A stretch of DNA of 18,020 nt from an uncultured Peptoniphilus sp. (GCA_946999425.1 CAMQDG010000028.1:1-18020); one strand, 5' to 3'; counted from the first letter of the stretch, positions 1 to 7,795 are shown. A program made the numbers and translations. The notes: generated from the sequence alone by a model not told the origin.

Positions 1-55
1 GGGGACGTTAGGGACAATCGCAAGTCCATTAGTCCCCCTCGCGTTACATATGTAA
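1..55. repeat. GC-rich nested inverted repeat at window edge
   Basis: The first 43 bases are far richer in G and C than anything nearby. GGGGAC at 1-6 is the exact reverse complement of GTCCCC at 32-37, and inside it GGAC at 12-15 pairs with GTCC at 24-27, leaving an eight-base loop, so the segment could fold into a two-tier hairpin. A perfect 12-base palindrome (44-55, centred on CATATG) follows immediately. I see no coding potential. GGGGAC/GTCCCC ends recall the REP-like palindromes that accompany RAYT (Y1-type) transposases in Firmicutes, but no transposase is visible here and the element may be cut by the window start. The identity is inference; the pairing is directly seen. Confidence 0.4.
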
Positions 56-115
56 GATAAAAAACGATAAAAAATAATGTGGAGAAAAGATAAATTGAAA
101 AAACATAAAACAAAA

Positions 116-133
116 ATGCTCTACGTAAAGCAT
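116..133. repeat. Imperfect 18-bp palindrome
   Basis: ATGCT at 116-120 and AGCAT at 129-133 flank a central TACGTA (122-127); only the pair 121/128 breaks the symmetry. A hairpin would be a weak five-pair stem, so a protein-binding site is as likely as an RNA structure. Read on the minus strand it is followed by a T-rich run, so it could be a weak second terminator behind degV. Function unknown. Confidence 0.3.
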
Positions 134-145
134 AAAAAACAAATT

Positions 146-180
146 AAAAAAATGCCGAAAACTCGGCATTTTATTTTTTT
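146..180. terminator. Bidirectional intrinsic terminator downstream of degV
   Basis: AATGCCGA (151-158) and TCGGCATT (163-170) form a perfect eight-pair stem around an AAAC loop. A runs lie on the left and T runs on the right, so a U-tract follows the stem in either direction. It sits just past the stop codon of the minus-strand degV gene and would end that transcript. Confidence 0.85.
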
Positions 181-197
181 ATATTTGCTTTTTGTAT

Positions 198-1052
198 TTA
201 TTTTTTTAGGATTCCTGAAATCCCCATAGCTCCAGGTCCGCCGTGACAGGCAATAACAGAACCAGTATTAAACCAATCGTAATTTTCAACCCTATGAAAA
301 GCGAGAAGAGATTCTATATTTTTAATATGACCTTCATTTAAATCTGGCACTTTCACAAGTCTTATGGAACCTTCTTCAAAATCATTTTCTCTGAAAAACT
401 CATTTATTAATTTTCTGTAGGCAATTTTAAAAGATCCCCTATATTTTTTTCCTGCAACTAAATAGCCATTTTCAATATTTATAGTTGGAAAAATTCTTAA
501 GAGCATTGCTCCTAAGTATGCGGCATTGGAAACTCTGCCTCCAGCTCTTAAAAATAAAAGAGTTTGAGGCAAAAACACAAAATGAAGCCTTTCTCTTACA
601 TCTTCCACAAAGGCTATAATATCCTCTGGACTTGCGTCTTTATTTTCTTCGATAAATTTTGCCGTTTCAATCACTAGGCTGCCAAGACCCACGCTTACAT
701 TTTTACTGTCTATTAAATATACATTTTCAAAATTTTCAGCAGCTATTCTTGCAGAATTAAAGGACACTGTTGTTACGGAAGAATAGGCTATATAAATAAT
801 TTTTACATCCTTATTTTCCTCATTTATTTGTCTAAAAACTTTCTCAAAGTCACCAGGAGTCGCTCCTGATGTTGTGGCTAAGGCTTTTTCCTTGTCATAG
901 TAATCAAAAATTTTTTCAACTCTCACATCTTTGTCATCATAGGTTTTATCGCCTATATTTACGTGCATTTGGACTATTTTTATATTATATTTATCTACAT
1001 ATTTTTGCGGCAAATCCGATCCGCTTTCTGTTACTAATATATATTTATTCAT
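198..1052 (-). CDS. degV: DegV family fatty-acid-binding protein
   Basis: A 284-residue protein, a normal length for the DegV/FakB family. These proteins bind one fatty acid and present it to a FakA-type kinase for phosphorylation and entry into phospholipid synthesis. Visible family marks are the N-terminal ESGSDLP (residues 9-15), TSGATPGDF (61-69) in the carboxylate-binding region, the R-A-G-G-R-V-S segment (169-175) and the C-terminal HGGPG (270-274), whose His contacts the fatty acid head group in characterised members. There is no signal peptide or membrane segment, so it is cytoplasmic. The ATG at 1050-1052 is preceded by GGGAG about five bases upstream on the minus strand. It is monocistronic here: no fakA-like gene lies in the window, and a terminator follows at 146-180. 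Family assignment is strong; the lipid it carries cannot be told from sequence. Confidence 0.93.
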   Translation of the reverse strand: MNKYILVTESGSDLPQKYVDKYNIKIVQMHVNIGDKTYDDKDVRVEKIFDYYDKEKALATTSGATPGDFEKVFRQINEENKDVKIIYIAYSSVTTVSFNSARIAAENFENVYLIDSKNVSVGLGSLVIETAKFIEENKDASPEDIIAFVEDVRERLHFVFLPQTLLFLRAGGRVSNAAYLGAMLLRIFPTINIENGYLVAGKKYRGSFKIAYRKLINEFFRENDFEEGSIRLVKVPDLNEGHIKNIESLLAFHRVENYDWFNTGSVIACHGGPGAMGISGILKK

Positions 1053-1429
1053 AGGAACTCCCAGTAATTATTAATCTTAATATTTTAAAAACCATAAAAT
1101 TATTAGATTTAAATTAAGTTTAATATATAAATTTTATTCAAGCAACGAATTTTATTTAGTAAAAAGTAAACTTTATCTTAGACATTGATTTATAAAATTT
1201 ATGGAAAGTAAAATAATTTTAATAAAATTTGTGAAAATGTTTTACACTGTTCTGACCACTTTGACCATATTTTTATCAAATTTTTTTAAATTATAAAAAA
1301 AAATCATTAGTAAGAAAAATTTTTTTAATTTATTTTTATAGAAAATAATTAATAGAAGACTCAATGAGTATAAATGAAAATCAATTTTAAAAAGAAAATT
1401 CGCACTATGTAGAGGCTTTATACACACAA

Positions 1430-1445
1430 TGTGACGCAAATCACA
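1430..1445. promoter_or_regulatory. Perfect TGTGA-N6-TCACA palindrome (CRP/FNR-family-like site)
   Basis: TGTGA at 1430-1434 and TCACA at 1441-1445 are exact inverted half-sites separated by six bases. This is the core recognised by CRP and by some Firmicute CRP/FNR-family regulators such as ArcR. It lies about 150 bases upstream of the predicted -10 element of the nhaC-mgl operon, which is distal for classical activation. The match is directly seen; the binding protein and target gene are inference. Confidence 0.45.
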
Positions 1446-1592
1446 AATAAAATATTTTAAATAAAAAGCTTAAACAAAATTTGTTTTAATTTTTAATTTA
1501 AACTATTATAAGTTTTAATCTATATAATTTTATTCTTTAAAGCGAAGATTTGACAAATAAATAAAAAAATTCATGTTAACATTTTCATTTAG

Positions 1593-1601
1593 TGGTATAA
1601 T
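1593..1601 (+). promoter_or_regulatory. Extended -10 promoter for the nhaC-mgl operon
   Basis: TGG followed by TATAAT (1596-1601) is a perfect TGnTATAAT extended -10. No good -35 lies 16-18 bases upstream, which extended -10 promoters tolerate. Transcription would start near 1608, giving a leader of roughly 38 bases with AGGAGG at 1635-1640, five bases before the ATG at 1646. Confidence 0.65.
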
Positions 1602-1645
1602 TAATTTGCTCGAAAGAGTTAGAAATTTTTTTATAGGAGGAAAAT

Positions 1646-3043
1646 ATGGAAAACAGAGTTAAGCCAAAGGGATCCGCACTAATACCTTTTATAGTATTTA
1701 TTGCATTTTATTTAGGCACAGGTTTTTATCTGAATGCCATGGGTGTAGAACTTGCTTTCTACCAAATCCCTGCCCCGATTTCCGTAATTGTAGGTATCAT
1801 CGTTGCCTTTCTAATGTTTAAAGGAAGCATTGATGATAAGTTTGAAACCTTTATTAAAGGCTGCGGTGATGAGAATATCATTATCATGTGTATTATCTAC
1901 ATACTTGCAGGTGCTTTTGCATCAGTGTCAAAATCCATGGGTGGTGTTGATTCTACAGTCAACTTAGGTATGAGTGTTATACCGCCGCAATTTTTAACAG
2001 CAGGTATATTTTTAATGGCTGCTTTTATTTCATTGGCAACAGGTACTTCAGTAGGTACAATTTCAACAGTTGGACCTATAGCAGTAGGACTTGCTGCTAA
2101 AGCTGGCCTTGATATGCCTCTTGTTCTTGGTGCACTTGTTGGTGGTGCTATGTTTGGAGATAACTTATCAGTTATTTCTGATACTACTATTGCCGCTACA
2201 AGAACTCAAAATGTAGAGATGAGAGATAAGTTCAGAATGAACTTTAAAATCGCTCTTCCTGCAGCAATTATAACTTTTGTTTTGCTTTTAATTTTTGCAA
2301 GGCCTGATGTTATAGTTAAACAAGATAATTTGGAATACAGTTTTATTAAGGTTGTACCTTATTTAGTAGTTTTAGTTGCTGCTATATTAGGTGTGAATGT
2401 ATTCTTAGTACTTACGGCAGGTATTATTTTATCAGCTGTTATTGGTGTAGGTACCGGTTCAATTGCCCTTTTAGATGTTTCGGCAAACATTTGGGGTGGA
2501 TTTACAGGTATGTTTGAAATCTTCTTACTTTCCATGTTAACAGGCGGACTTGCTTACATGGTTAGAAAAGAGGGTGGAATTGAATGGATTATTCAAAAGA
2601 CAAAAGCTTTCTTAGGCGGAGAAAAATCTGCTGAAATTGGTACTTCAGTTTTAGTTTCTCTACTTGACGCTGCAGTTGCAAACAATACTGTTGCAATTAT
2701 AATAGCAGGTCCTGTAGCTAAGGAATTTTCTAATGAGTTTAAAGTTGACCCAAGACGTACTGCATCACTTCTTGACACTTTCTCTTGCGTAATGCAAGGA
2801 TTTATACCTTATGGTGCTCAAGTTCTTATTGCAGCAGGTCTTACTGAAGGAGCAGTAGCACCTTTCCAAATTATGCCTTATTTCTGGTATCAATTTATAC
2901 TTGCTATTGTTGCTTTAATTTCTATCTGGGTTCCATTTACTAAACCAAAAGAAGCTTGGAACTTTGAATATGACATGAGACAAGATGAAGCGCAAAAATA
3001 CATTGATCAAGGTGTAAAACCAGAAGATGTAGCGCATGTTTAA
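1646..3043 (+). CDS. NhaC-family Na+/H+ antiporter-type transporter, possible methionine transporter
   Basis: A 465-residue polytopic membrane protein with about eleven hydrophobic segments. The NhaC-family signature is clear: A-T-G-T-S-V-G-T (131-138), then F-G-D-N-L-S-V-I-S-D-T-T (170-181), whose Asp and Ser residues belong to the ion-binding core, and a second inverted-repeat counterpart around A-V-A-N-N-T (344-349). The family includes Na+/H+ antiporters and Na+- or H+-coupled organic anion and amino acid carriers; the MetT branch has been assigned to methionine uptake from regulon evidence. It lies 25 bases upstream of a methionine gamma-lyase gene with no terminator between, so supplying that enzyme with methionine is a more specific guess than pH homeostasis. 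Start chosen at the ATG behind AGGAGG. The fold is confident; the substrate is inferred from context. Confidence 0.85.
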   Translation: MENRVKPKGSALIPFIVFIAFYLGTGFYLNAMGVELAFYQIPAPISVIVGIIVAFLMFKGSIDDKFETFIKGCGDENIIIMCIIYILAGAFASVSKSMGGVDSTVNLGMSVIPPQFLTAGIFLMAAFISLATGTSVGTISTVGPIAVGLAAKAGLDMPLVLGALVGGAMFGDNLSVISDTTIAATRTQNVEMRDKFRMNFKIALPAAIITFVLLLIFARPDVIVKQDNLEYSFIKVVPYLVVLVAAILGVNVFLVLTAGIILSAVIGVGTGSIALLDVSANIWGGFTGMFEIFLLSMLTGGLAYMVRKEGGIEWIIQKTKAFLGGEKSAEIGTSVLVSLLDAAVANNTVAIIIAGPVAKEFSNEFKVDPRRTASLLDTFSCVMQGFIPYGAQVLIAAGLTEGAVAPFQIMPYFWYQFILAIVALISIWVPFTKPKEAWNFEYDMRQDEAQKYIDQGVKPEDVAHV

Positions 3044-3068
3044 TATTTTAAATTTATAGGAGGAAAAA

Positions 3069-4274
3069 ATGAATTCAAAAGACGAAATGAAAAAATTAAA
3101 CTTTGACACAAAATGTGTACATGCAGGTTATGTAAAGAATGATGTTGGGGCTCTTTCTTGCCCTATTTATCAAACTTCAACATTTATATTTGATTCTGCT
3201 GAACAAGGTGGAAGAAGATTTGCTCTTGAAGAAGATGGATACATTTATTCTCGTTTAGGAAATCCTACAAACGCTCAAGTTGAAGCAAAGGTTGCCATGC
3301 TTGAGGGCGGTGAAGCTGCCCTTTCAACTGCTTCCGGAATGGGTGCTATAACTTCAGCAATTTGGACAAATTTAAAAGCTGGAGATCACGTTCTTGCTGC
3401 AAAGACTCTTTATGGATGTACATTTGCATTCTTAGAACATGCTCTTCCAAGATTTGGTGTAGAAGTTGATTTCATCGACATGGCTAACTTAGATGAAGTT
3501 AAGAGTCACTTAAAACCGAATACAAAAATAACTTATCTTGAAACTCCTGCAAATCCAAACATGGATATTTCAGATATTGAAGCAATTGCAAAATTATCTC
3601 ATGAAAACAACAAAGAAGGTATTGTAATTGTTGATAATACTTATTGTTCACCATACATTTCAAATCCTCTATCTTTAGGGGCTGATATAGTTGTTCACTC
3701 AGCTACTAAATACATCAACGGTCACGGAGATGTTATTGCGGGATTTGTTGTAGGAAACCAAGAAATGATAAACAACATTAGATTTGTTGGACTTAAGGAT
3801 ATGACAGGTGCAGTTCTTGATCCATTTGCTGCATACCTAATTAATAGAGGACTTAAGACACTTCCACTAAGAATGGAAAAACACTGCGCAAATGCAATGA
3901 AGGTTGCTGAGTTCCTTGAAAGCCATCCTGCAGTAGCAAGTGTTGCTTATCCAGGACTTAAATCATTTAAGTACTATGAACTTGCTAAGAAGCAAATGAG
4001 ACTTCCTGGTGCTATGATTTCCTTTGAACTTAAAGGTGGAATCGAAGCTGGAAGAACTTTAATGAACGAAGTTAAACTTTGTACATTAGCCGTATCTTTA
4101 GGAGATGCTGAAACTCTAATTCAACATCCAGCTACAATGACTCACTCTCCATATTCTAAAGAAGAAAGAGAAGCTGCAGGCATTACAGATGGTATGGTTA
4201 GACTTTCTGTAGGTCTTGAAAATGCTGATGACATTATTGCTGACCTTAAACAAGCTCTTGCAAAAATTAAATAA
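3069..4274 (+). CDS. mgl: Methionine gamma-lyase (PLP-dependent, Cys/Met metabolism family)
   Basis: A 401-residue gamma-family PLP enzyme that would cleave L-methionine to methanethiol, ammonia and 2-oxobutyrate in the cytoplasm, and probably also homocysteine or cysteine to H2S. The PLP lysine is K214 in S-A-T-K-Y (211-215), followed by I-N-G-H-G-D. YSRLGNPT near residue 60 supplies the Tyr/Arg phosphate contacts from the neighbouring subunit. The decisive mark is LYGCTFAFL, with Cys117 at the position of the active-site Cys116 of Pseudomonas putida methionine gamma-lyase; cystathionine lyases and synthases usually lack this Cys. AGGAGG at 3058-3063 lies five bases before the ATG, favouring this start over the internal ATG at 3087. 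It is the second gene of an operon with the NhaC-type transporter and ends before a strong terminator. O-acetylhomoserine sulfhydrylase is the main alternative and is less likely given the Cys. Confidence 0.92.
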   Translation: MNSKDEMKKLNFDTKCVHAGYVKNDVGALSCPIYQTSTFIFDSAEQGGRRFALEEDGYIYSRLGNPTNAQVEAKVAMLEGGEAALSTASGMGAITSAIWTNLKAGDHVLAAKTLYGCTFAFLEHALPRFGVEVDFIDMANLDEVKSHLKPNTKITYLETPANPNMDISDIEAIAKLSHENNKEGIVIVDNTYCSPYISNPLSLGADIVVHSATKYINGHGDVIAGFVVGNQEMINNIRFVGLKDMTGAVLDPFAAYLINRGLKTLPLRMEKHCANAMKVAEFLESHPAVASVAYPGLKSFKYYELAKKQMRLPGAMISFELKGGIEAGRTLMNEVKLCTLAVSLGDAETLIQHPATMTHSPYSKEEREAAGITDGMVRLSVGLENADDIIADLKQALAKIK

Positions 4275-4308
4275 GATTTGTAAAAGTTTTTGATAAGCAA
4301 ATAGACTA

Positions 4309-4365
4309 AAAAGTCGGTCTTTGTTTGATCTTTTAGATTAAAATTAAGGACCGACTTTTATTTTG
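4309..4365 (+). terminator. Long-stem terminator after mgl
   Basis: AAAAGTCGGTC (4309-4319) pairs perfectly with GACCGACTTTT (4349-4359), and the stem can extend a few more pairs with wobbles. The large loop contains a small inner inverted repeat (ATCT-TTT-AGAT, 4328-4338). TTTT-A-TTTT follows on the plus strand. It ends the nhaC-mgl transcript and insulates the downstream synthase gene. Confidence 0.85.
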
Positions 4366-4407
4366 AAATTAAAGTTATAAATAAATGTATCTCTTTATAA
4401 AAAAATC

Positions 4408-4436
4408 TTGTATTAATAGATTAAAAGTGATTTAAT
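4408..4436 (+). promoter_or_regulatory. Putative promoter of the LtaS-type gene
   Basis: TTGTAT (4408-4413), a 17-base spacer and TTTAAT (4431-4436). It matches the putative dltA promoter at 9555-9583 in 23 of 29 positions, including the whole -35 hexamer and the first bases of the spacer. Both lie in AT-rich DNA, so the assignment is tentative. Confidence 0.45.
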
Positions 4437-4481
4437 TACAAAAGAATATCAAAATAAAAAAAGGAGAAAATTCTTTAGAAG

Positions 4482-6266
4482 ATGGACAGATTAAAAAAGA
4501 ATGTGTACATAATGCAATTTTTGCCGTCTTTGGCATTGACTATTATAGTTATGTTCGTTTCAAGTTATGGTTATAAAGATGGGTTATTTTTCTCATACTT
4601 TAAAGAACCTCTAATAGTTTTATACAATTTTATTCCCACTTATCTTTTTGTTTTAATTTTAAGTTTTTTGTTTAAGAGTGAAGCAATAGGACTTGGAGCA
4701 ACGGGTCTTATAAGTCTTTTACTTGCTTTTACAAATGGGAAAAAGGTTTTGTATAGGTCAGAGCCTCTTTATTTTTCAGATTTTAAATTTATAAAAGAAG
4801 CTATTACCATGCTTAAAAAATATAAAGTGGCTTCAGAAATGCAAATCCTTGTGGGCTTAGTTGTAATTTTAATTTTATTTATATTTTTAATAAGATTTTT
4901 TAAAAAGAGTAATGCCCTATGGAATTTTAGATTTATACAATCAATAATTCTAACGGCTTTGCTTATAGTTTTTATAAATTTTTGTATTTTTGATGAAAAA
5001 GTATATTCATCTCTTGGATCTCAAAGTAATTTAAATCTTTGGATACATCTTGATTCTTATGAGTCAAAGGGTTTTGTATATCCTTTTTTACACTCTATAA
5101 AATCTGCGGTAGGTTATAAGTATAAGAATTATGACGAGAAAAAGGCTGAGCAAATACATTCAACTTATGAGAGCAAGGGAATACCTGATGGTAAGAAAGT
5201 AAATATTATTGCAATACAACTGGAATCCTTTAAGGATTTTTATATGTATAGAAATTCTAATCTTGAATTTACCCACGATCCCTATAAATATTTTCATGAT
5301 TTACAAAATGAATCTATTTATGGGCAGACTATAGTTAATGTTTTTGGAGGTGGAACTTTTTATACTGAATCCAGTGTAATAAGTGGATATAGAAACACGC
5401 CGACCTATGATATACCAAGAAAAACTTATGCAAGATATTTAACAGATCAGGGCTACAAAATTGAAAGCTCCCATCCTTTTGTAGGAACTTTTTACAACAG
5501 GGTAAATGCTTATAAATCCATTGGTCTTGGGACTTTTTATGACATGGAAAACACCTTCAGCAAAATGAGTGATGACATTTTATTTGATAGGGAATATTTT
5601 AATTTTATTTTAGATAAGTTTGACGAGAACAGAAAAAACGGTCCTTACATGAGTTTTAATGTAAGTTATGAAGGTCATGGTCCGTATAATGAAGAAGTGA
5701 GTCCTCAAAATGAATCTTTAGTTTGGAATGATAATTACACTAAAGAAGATTTTAACTACTTCAACAACTATTTAAATCTTATGGAAGATACTTCAAATCA
5801 ACTTAAAGTTTTAATTGATCGTTTAAGGGAGGTTGAAGAGCCTACTGTACTAATATTTTGGGGAGATCATTCTCCTTCAATGAGAGAACAAAATAGGCTT
5901 TTTAAAATCTTTGGTATAAATGACAATATGGCAACTATTGATGGATTCTGGAATAATTATGCAACTCCTTATGTTATTTGGGCAAATGAAAGTGCAAAAA
6001 AAGTAACGGGCAATGCTTTTAGGGGACATGGACCGGATCTTGATCCTTGCTTTTTGTTTAACTATCTTTTTAAACAGTTAGGTTATGAGGGAGATTGGTA
6101 TAATCAATATTTAAACGATTTTACGAGCACCATAGATGTTTTAAAACCTTACTTTTTAAAGGTAAATGGTCAATTCCGTCTAAATGGAGATATGGAAACA
6201 GACAAGAAGATTCAAGAATTTTACAATGTGGAATATTATCGTATGAAAGAAAAAGTTGAAGAATAA
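4482..6266 (+). CDS. ltaS: LTA synthase family protein (membrane sulfatase-fold enzyme)
   Basis: A 594-residue protein with about five transmembrane helices in residues 8-170 and a large extracellular alkaline-phosphatase/sulfatase domain. LtaS enzymes transfer glycerophosphate from phosphatidylglycerol to build the polyglycerophosphate chain of lipoteichoic acid. Active-site residues are all present: E248 in L-E-S-F, the nucleophile T292 in F-G-G-G-T-F-Y-T-E (aligning with Thr300 of S. aureus LtaS), H399 in Y-E-G-H-G-P, and D462-H463 in W-G-D-H-S. So it should be catalytically competent. AAGGAG at 4461-4466 lies 15 bases before the ATG, an unusually long spacing, but a stop codon just upstream rules out an earlier in-frame start, and the next ATG (4512) has no ribosome binding site. 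It is a single gene between two terminators. It could build another phosphoglycerol-type polymer, but a role in surface polymer synthesis near the dlt-like operon is coherent. Confidence 0.88.
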   Translation: MDRLKKNVYIMQFLPSLALTIIVMFVSSYGYKDGLFFSYFKEPLIVLYNFIPTYLFVLILSFLFKSEAIGLGATGLISLLLAFTNGKKVLYRSEPLYFSDFKFIKEAITMLKKYKVASEMQILVGLVVILILFIFLIRFFKKSNALWNFRFIQSIILTALLIVFINFCIFDEKVYSSLGSQSNLNLWIHLDSYESKGFVYPFLHSIKSAVGYKYKNYDEKKAEQIHSTYESKGIPDGKKVNIIAIQLESFKDFYMYRNSNLEFTHDPYKYFHDLQNESIYGQTIVNVFGGGTFYTESSVISGYRNTPTYDIPRKTYARYLTDQGYKIESSHPFVGTFYNRVNAYKSIGLGTFYDMENTFSKMSDDILFDREYFNFILDKFDENRKNGPYMSFNVSYEGHGPYNEEVSPQNESLVWNDNYTKEDFNYFNNYLNLMEDTSNQLKVLIDRLREVEEPTVLIFWGDHSPSMREQNRLFKIFGINDNMATIDGFWNNYATPYVIWANESAKKVTGNAFRGHGPDLDPCFLFNYLFKQLGYEGDWYNQYLNDFTSTIDVLKPYFLKVNGQFRLNGDMETDKKIQEFYNVEYYRMKEKVEE

Positions 6267-6282
6267 TATTTAATAAAATAAG

Positions 6283-6310
6283 AAGGGATGATTTTAAAAT
6301 CATCCCTTTT
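6283..6310. terminator. Bidirectional terminator, perfect 26-bp palindrome
   Basis: Positions 6283-6308 are a perfect 26-base palindrome (arms AAGGGATGATTTT and its complement) lying between the convergent ltaS-type and M18 peptidase genes. The GC core G-G-G-A-T-G/C-A-T-C-C-C is flanked by T runs in both directions, so it can end both transcripts. Confidence 0.85.
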
Positions 6311-6322
6311 AAAATATAAATT

Positions 6323-7696
6323 TTATTTTAAGAACGCAAGGTAAGCTTTCATTGTCATATAGGCATCGGCTTTTGAAAGTATCTCATAGGGGGCATGCAT
6401 AGAAAGCATGGCAGTTCCACAGTCAACTACTTCGGCTCCCTTTCCTGCAAGAATATAGGCGATAGTTCCTCCGCCACCTTGATCTGTTTTTCCAAGTTCA
6501 GAAGTTTGCCAAATAACTTTATTTTCGTTAAATTTATTTACTAATTCTCTTAAAAATTCAGAATTTGCATCGTTACTGCCGCTCTTTCCACGAGCTCCAG
6601 TATATTTTGCTATAGCAACTCCATATCCACTTAAGGCTGCATTTTTATCATCACTTACTTCCTTAAAATCTGGATCTAAGGCAACAATAACATCAGCTGA
6701 AAGAACTTTTGAGTTTGCTATAGAACGTCTTAAAAGTAAGTCTGAATAATTTTTTTGATTTGCCAAGATTTCAGCAATGGCATTTTCAAAGAAGGCAGAA
6801 TTCATGGAAGTGTTACCCACTGAACCAATTTCTTCCTTATCTACAAAAAGACCAACTGCAGTAGTTTTTGGATTTTCAACTTGAAGTAGGGCAGATAGAT
6901 TTGCAAAGGAACAAACTCTATCATCTTGACCGTGACCAGCTACCATAGCCCTGTCGAAACCAACATCTCTTGCCTTTGTTGCAGGCACAATTTCAAGCTC
7001 AGCAACTGCAAAATCTTCTTCAACCATATTATATTTTTCATTTAAATATTGGAGAACCAATTTTTTTATGGGGTTTTCCCTTTCCTTTGAACCATAGCTG
7101 GAGTGACCTACAATAACATTTAGGCTTTCTGCACTTATTGCTTCACTTAGAGGTTTTTTATTTTGATCTGCACTTAGGTGGGGAAGTAAATCCGTTATAT
7201 AAAAAATTGGATCATTTTCATCTTCTCCAATGGCAATTTCAAATTTTTCATTGTTTTTATTTATGATTATTCCATGAATTGATAGGGGAATAGTCGGCCA
7301 TTGATACTTGCGAATACCACCATAATAGTGAGTTTTAAGAAGGGCAAGTTCACTGTCTTCATAAAGGGGATTTTGTTTTACATCGAGGCGAGGAGAATCT
7401 ATGTGAGATCCTATAATATTCATACCTTCTTCTAAGTCATCTCCTATTACAAAAAGGGCAAGGCTTTTATTTTTATTGTTTACATAAATTTTGTCACCTT
7501 TTTTAATTTTATTTTTAAGAGCTTCTTTAAGTTCAATAAAACCCTTTTCTTTTGCTTTTTCAATTATAAAAGAGGTGGCTTCTCTTTCGGTTTTTGCTCT
7601 GTCTAAAAAATTTTTATAATCTTCGCCGTAAGCATAAATTTTTTCTTTTTCATTTTTGTCAATTTGTTGCCATACGGATTTTTTAATTTGTTCCAA
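6323..7696 (-). CDS. M18 family aminopeptidase
   Basis: A 457-residue cytosolic dinuclear zinc aminopeptidase of family M18, whose members remove N-terminal residues from peptides as large tetrahedral, usually dodecameric, assemblies. Metal and catalytic residues are visible in order: H98 in G-S-H-I-D-S-P-R, D258 in G-H-G-Q-D-D, E288-E289 in V-D-K-E-E-I-G (general base and ligand), D341 in A-L-D-P-D and H434 near the C-terminus in M-H-A-P-Y-E. The glycine-rich D-Q-G-G-G-G-T (405-411) is also typical. Length is normal for bacterial M18 enzymes. The start is TTG (7694-7696), supported by AAAGGAG seven bases upstream on the minus strand. It stands alone, converging on the ltaS-type gene with a shared terminator. 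Substrate preference (acidic versus neutral residues) cannot be read from sequence. Confidence 0.94.
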   Translation of the reverse strand: MEQIKKSVWQQIDKNEKEKIYAYGEDYKNFLDRAKTEREATSFIIEKAKEKGFIELKEALKNKIKKGDKIYVNNKNKSLALFVIGDDLEEGMNIIGSHIDSPRLDVKQNPLYEDSELALLKTHYYGGIRKYQWPTIPLSIHGIIINKNNEKFEIAIGEDENDPIFYITDLLPHLSADQNKKPLSEAISAESLNVIVGHSSYGSKERENPIKKLVLQYLNEKYNMVEEDFAVAELEIVPATKARDVGFDRAMVAGHGQDDRVCSFANLSALLQVENPKTTAVGLFVDKEEIGSVGNTSMNSAFFENAIAEILANQKNYSDLLLRRSIANSKVLSADVIVALDPDFKEVSDDKNAALSGYGVAIAKYTGARGKSGSNDANSEFLRELVNKFNENKVIWQTSELGKTDQGGGGTIAYILAGKGAEVVDCGTAMLSMHAPYEILSKADAYMTMKAYLAFLK

Positions 7697-7795
7697 AATA
7701 AATCTCCTTTCAAAATATTAATGTTTTCTTATAGGATACACTTTAATTTCATTTGAGTAAAGTTTAAGAAAATTATAATTAACATGTAAAAACAT

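Larger units (their letters stand above)
1053..1645. other. AT-rich divergent intergenic region
   Basis: A 593-base gap between degV (minus) and the nhaC-type gene (plus). It is very AT-rich with long A and T runs. I find no convincing gene: a 65-codon minus-strand ORF at 1242-1439 is low-complexity F/L/K and has no clear ribosome binding site. Notable contents are a perfect TGTGA-N6-TCACA palindrome (1430-1445), an odd palindrome AAACAAA-A-TTTGTTT (1472-1486), an isolated perfect TTGACA (1550-1555) without a good -10 partner, and the extended -10 promoter near 1593-1601. No SAM or T-box riboswitch structure is apparent upstream of the sulfur operon. A degV promoter must lie on the minus strand but I could not pick one with confidence. 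Confidence 0.6.

Noticed and set aside
1..60. Resemblance of the first ten bases (GGGGACGTTA) to the 5' end of Bacillus-type tmRNA
   Set aside because: The match stops after ten bases; the conserved tmRNA continuation, tag-coding frame and 3' tRNA-like end are absent from the AT-rich DNA that follows.
1242..1439. 65-codon minus-strand ORF in the intergenic region
   Set aside because: Composition is low-complexity F/L/K from AT-rich DNA, and I see no clear ribosome binding site or recognisable domain.
1053..1645. SAM or T-box riboswitch upstream of the methionine operon
   Set aside because: The predicted leader is only about 38 bases and I find no kink-turn, T-box or terminator/antiterminator pair in the upstream region.
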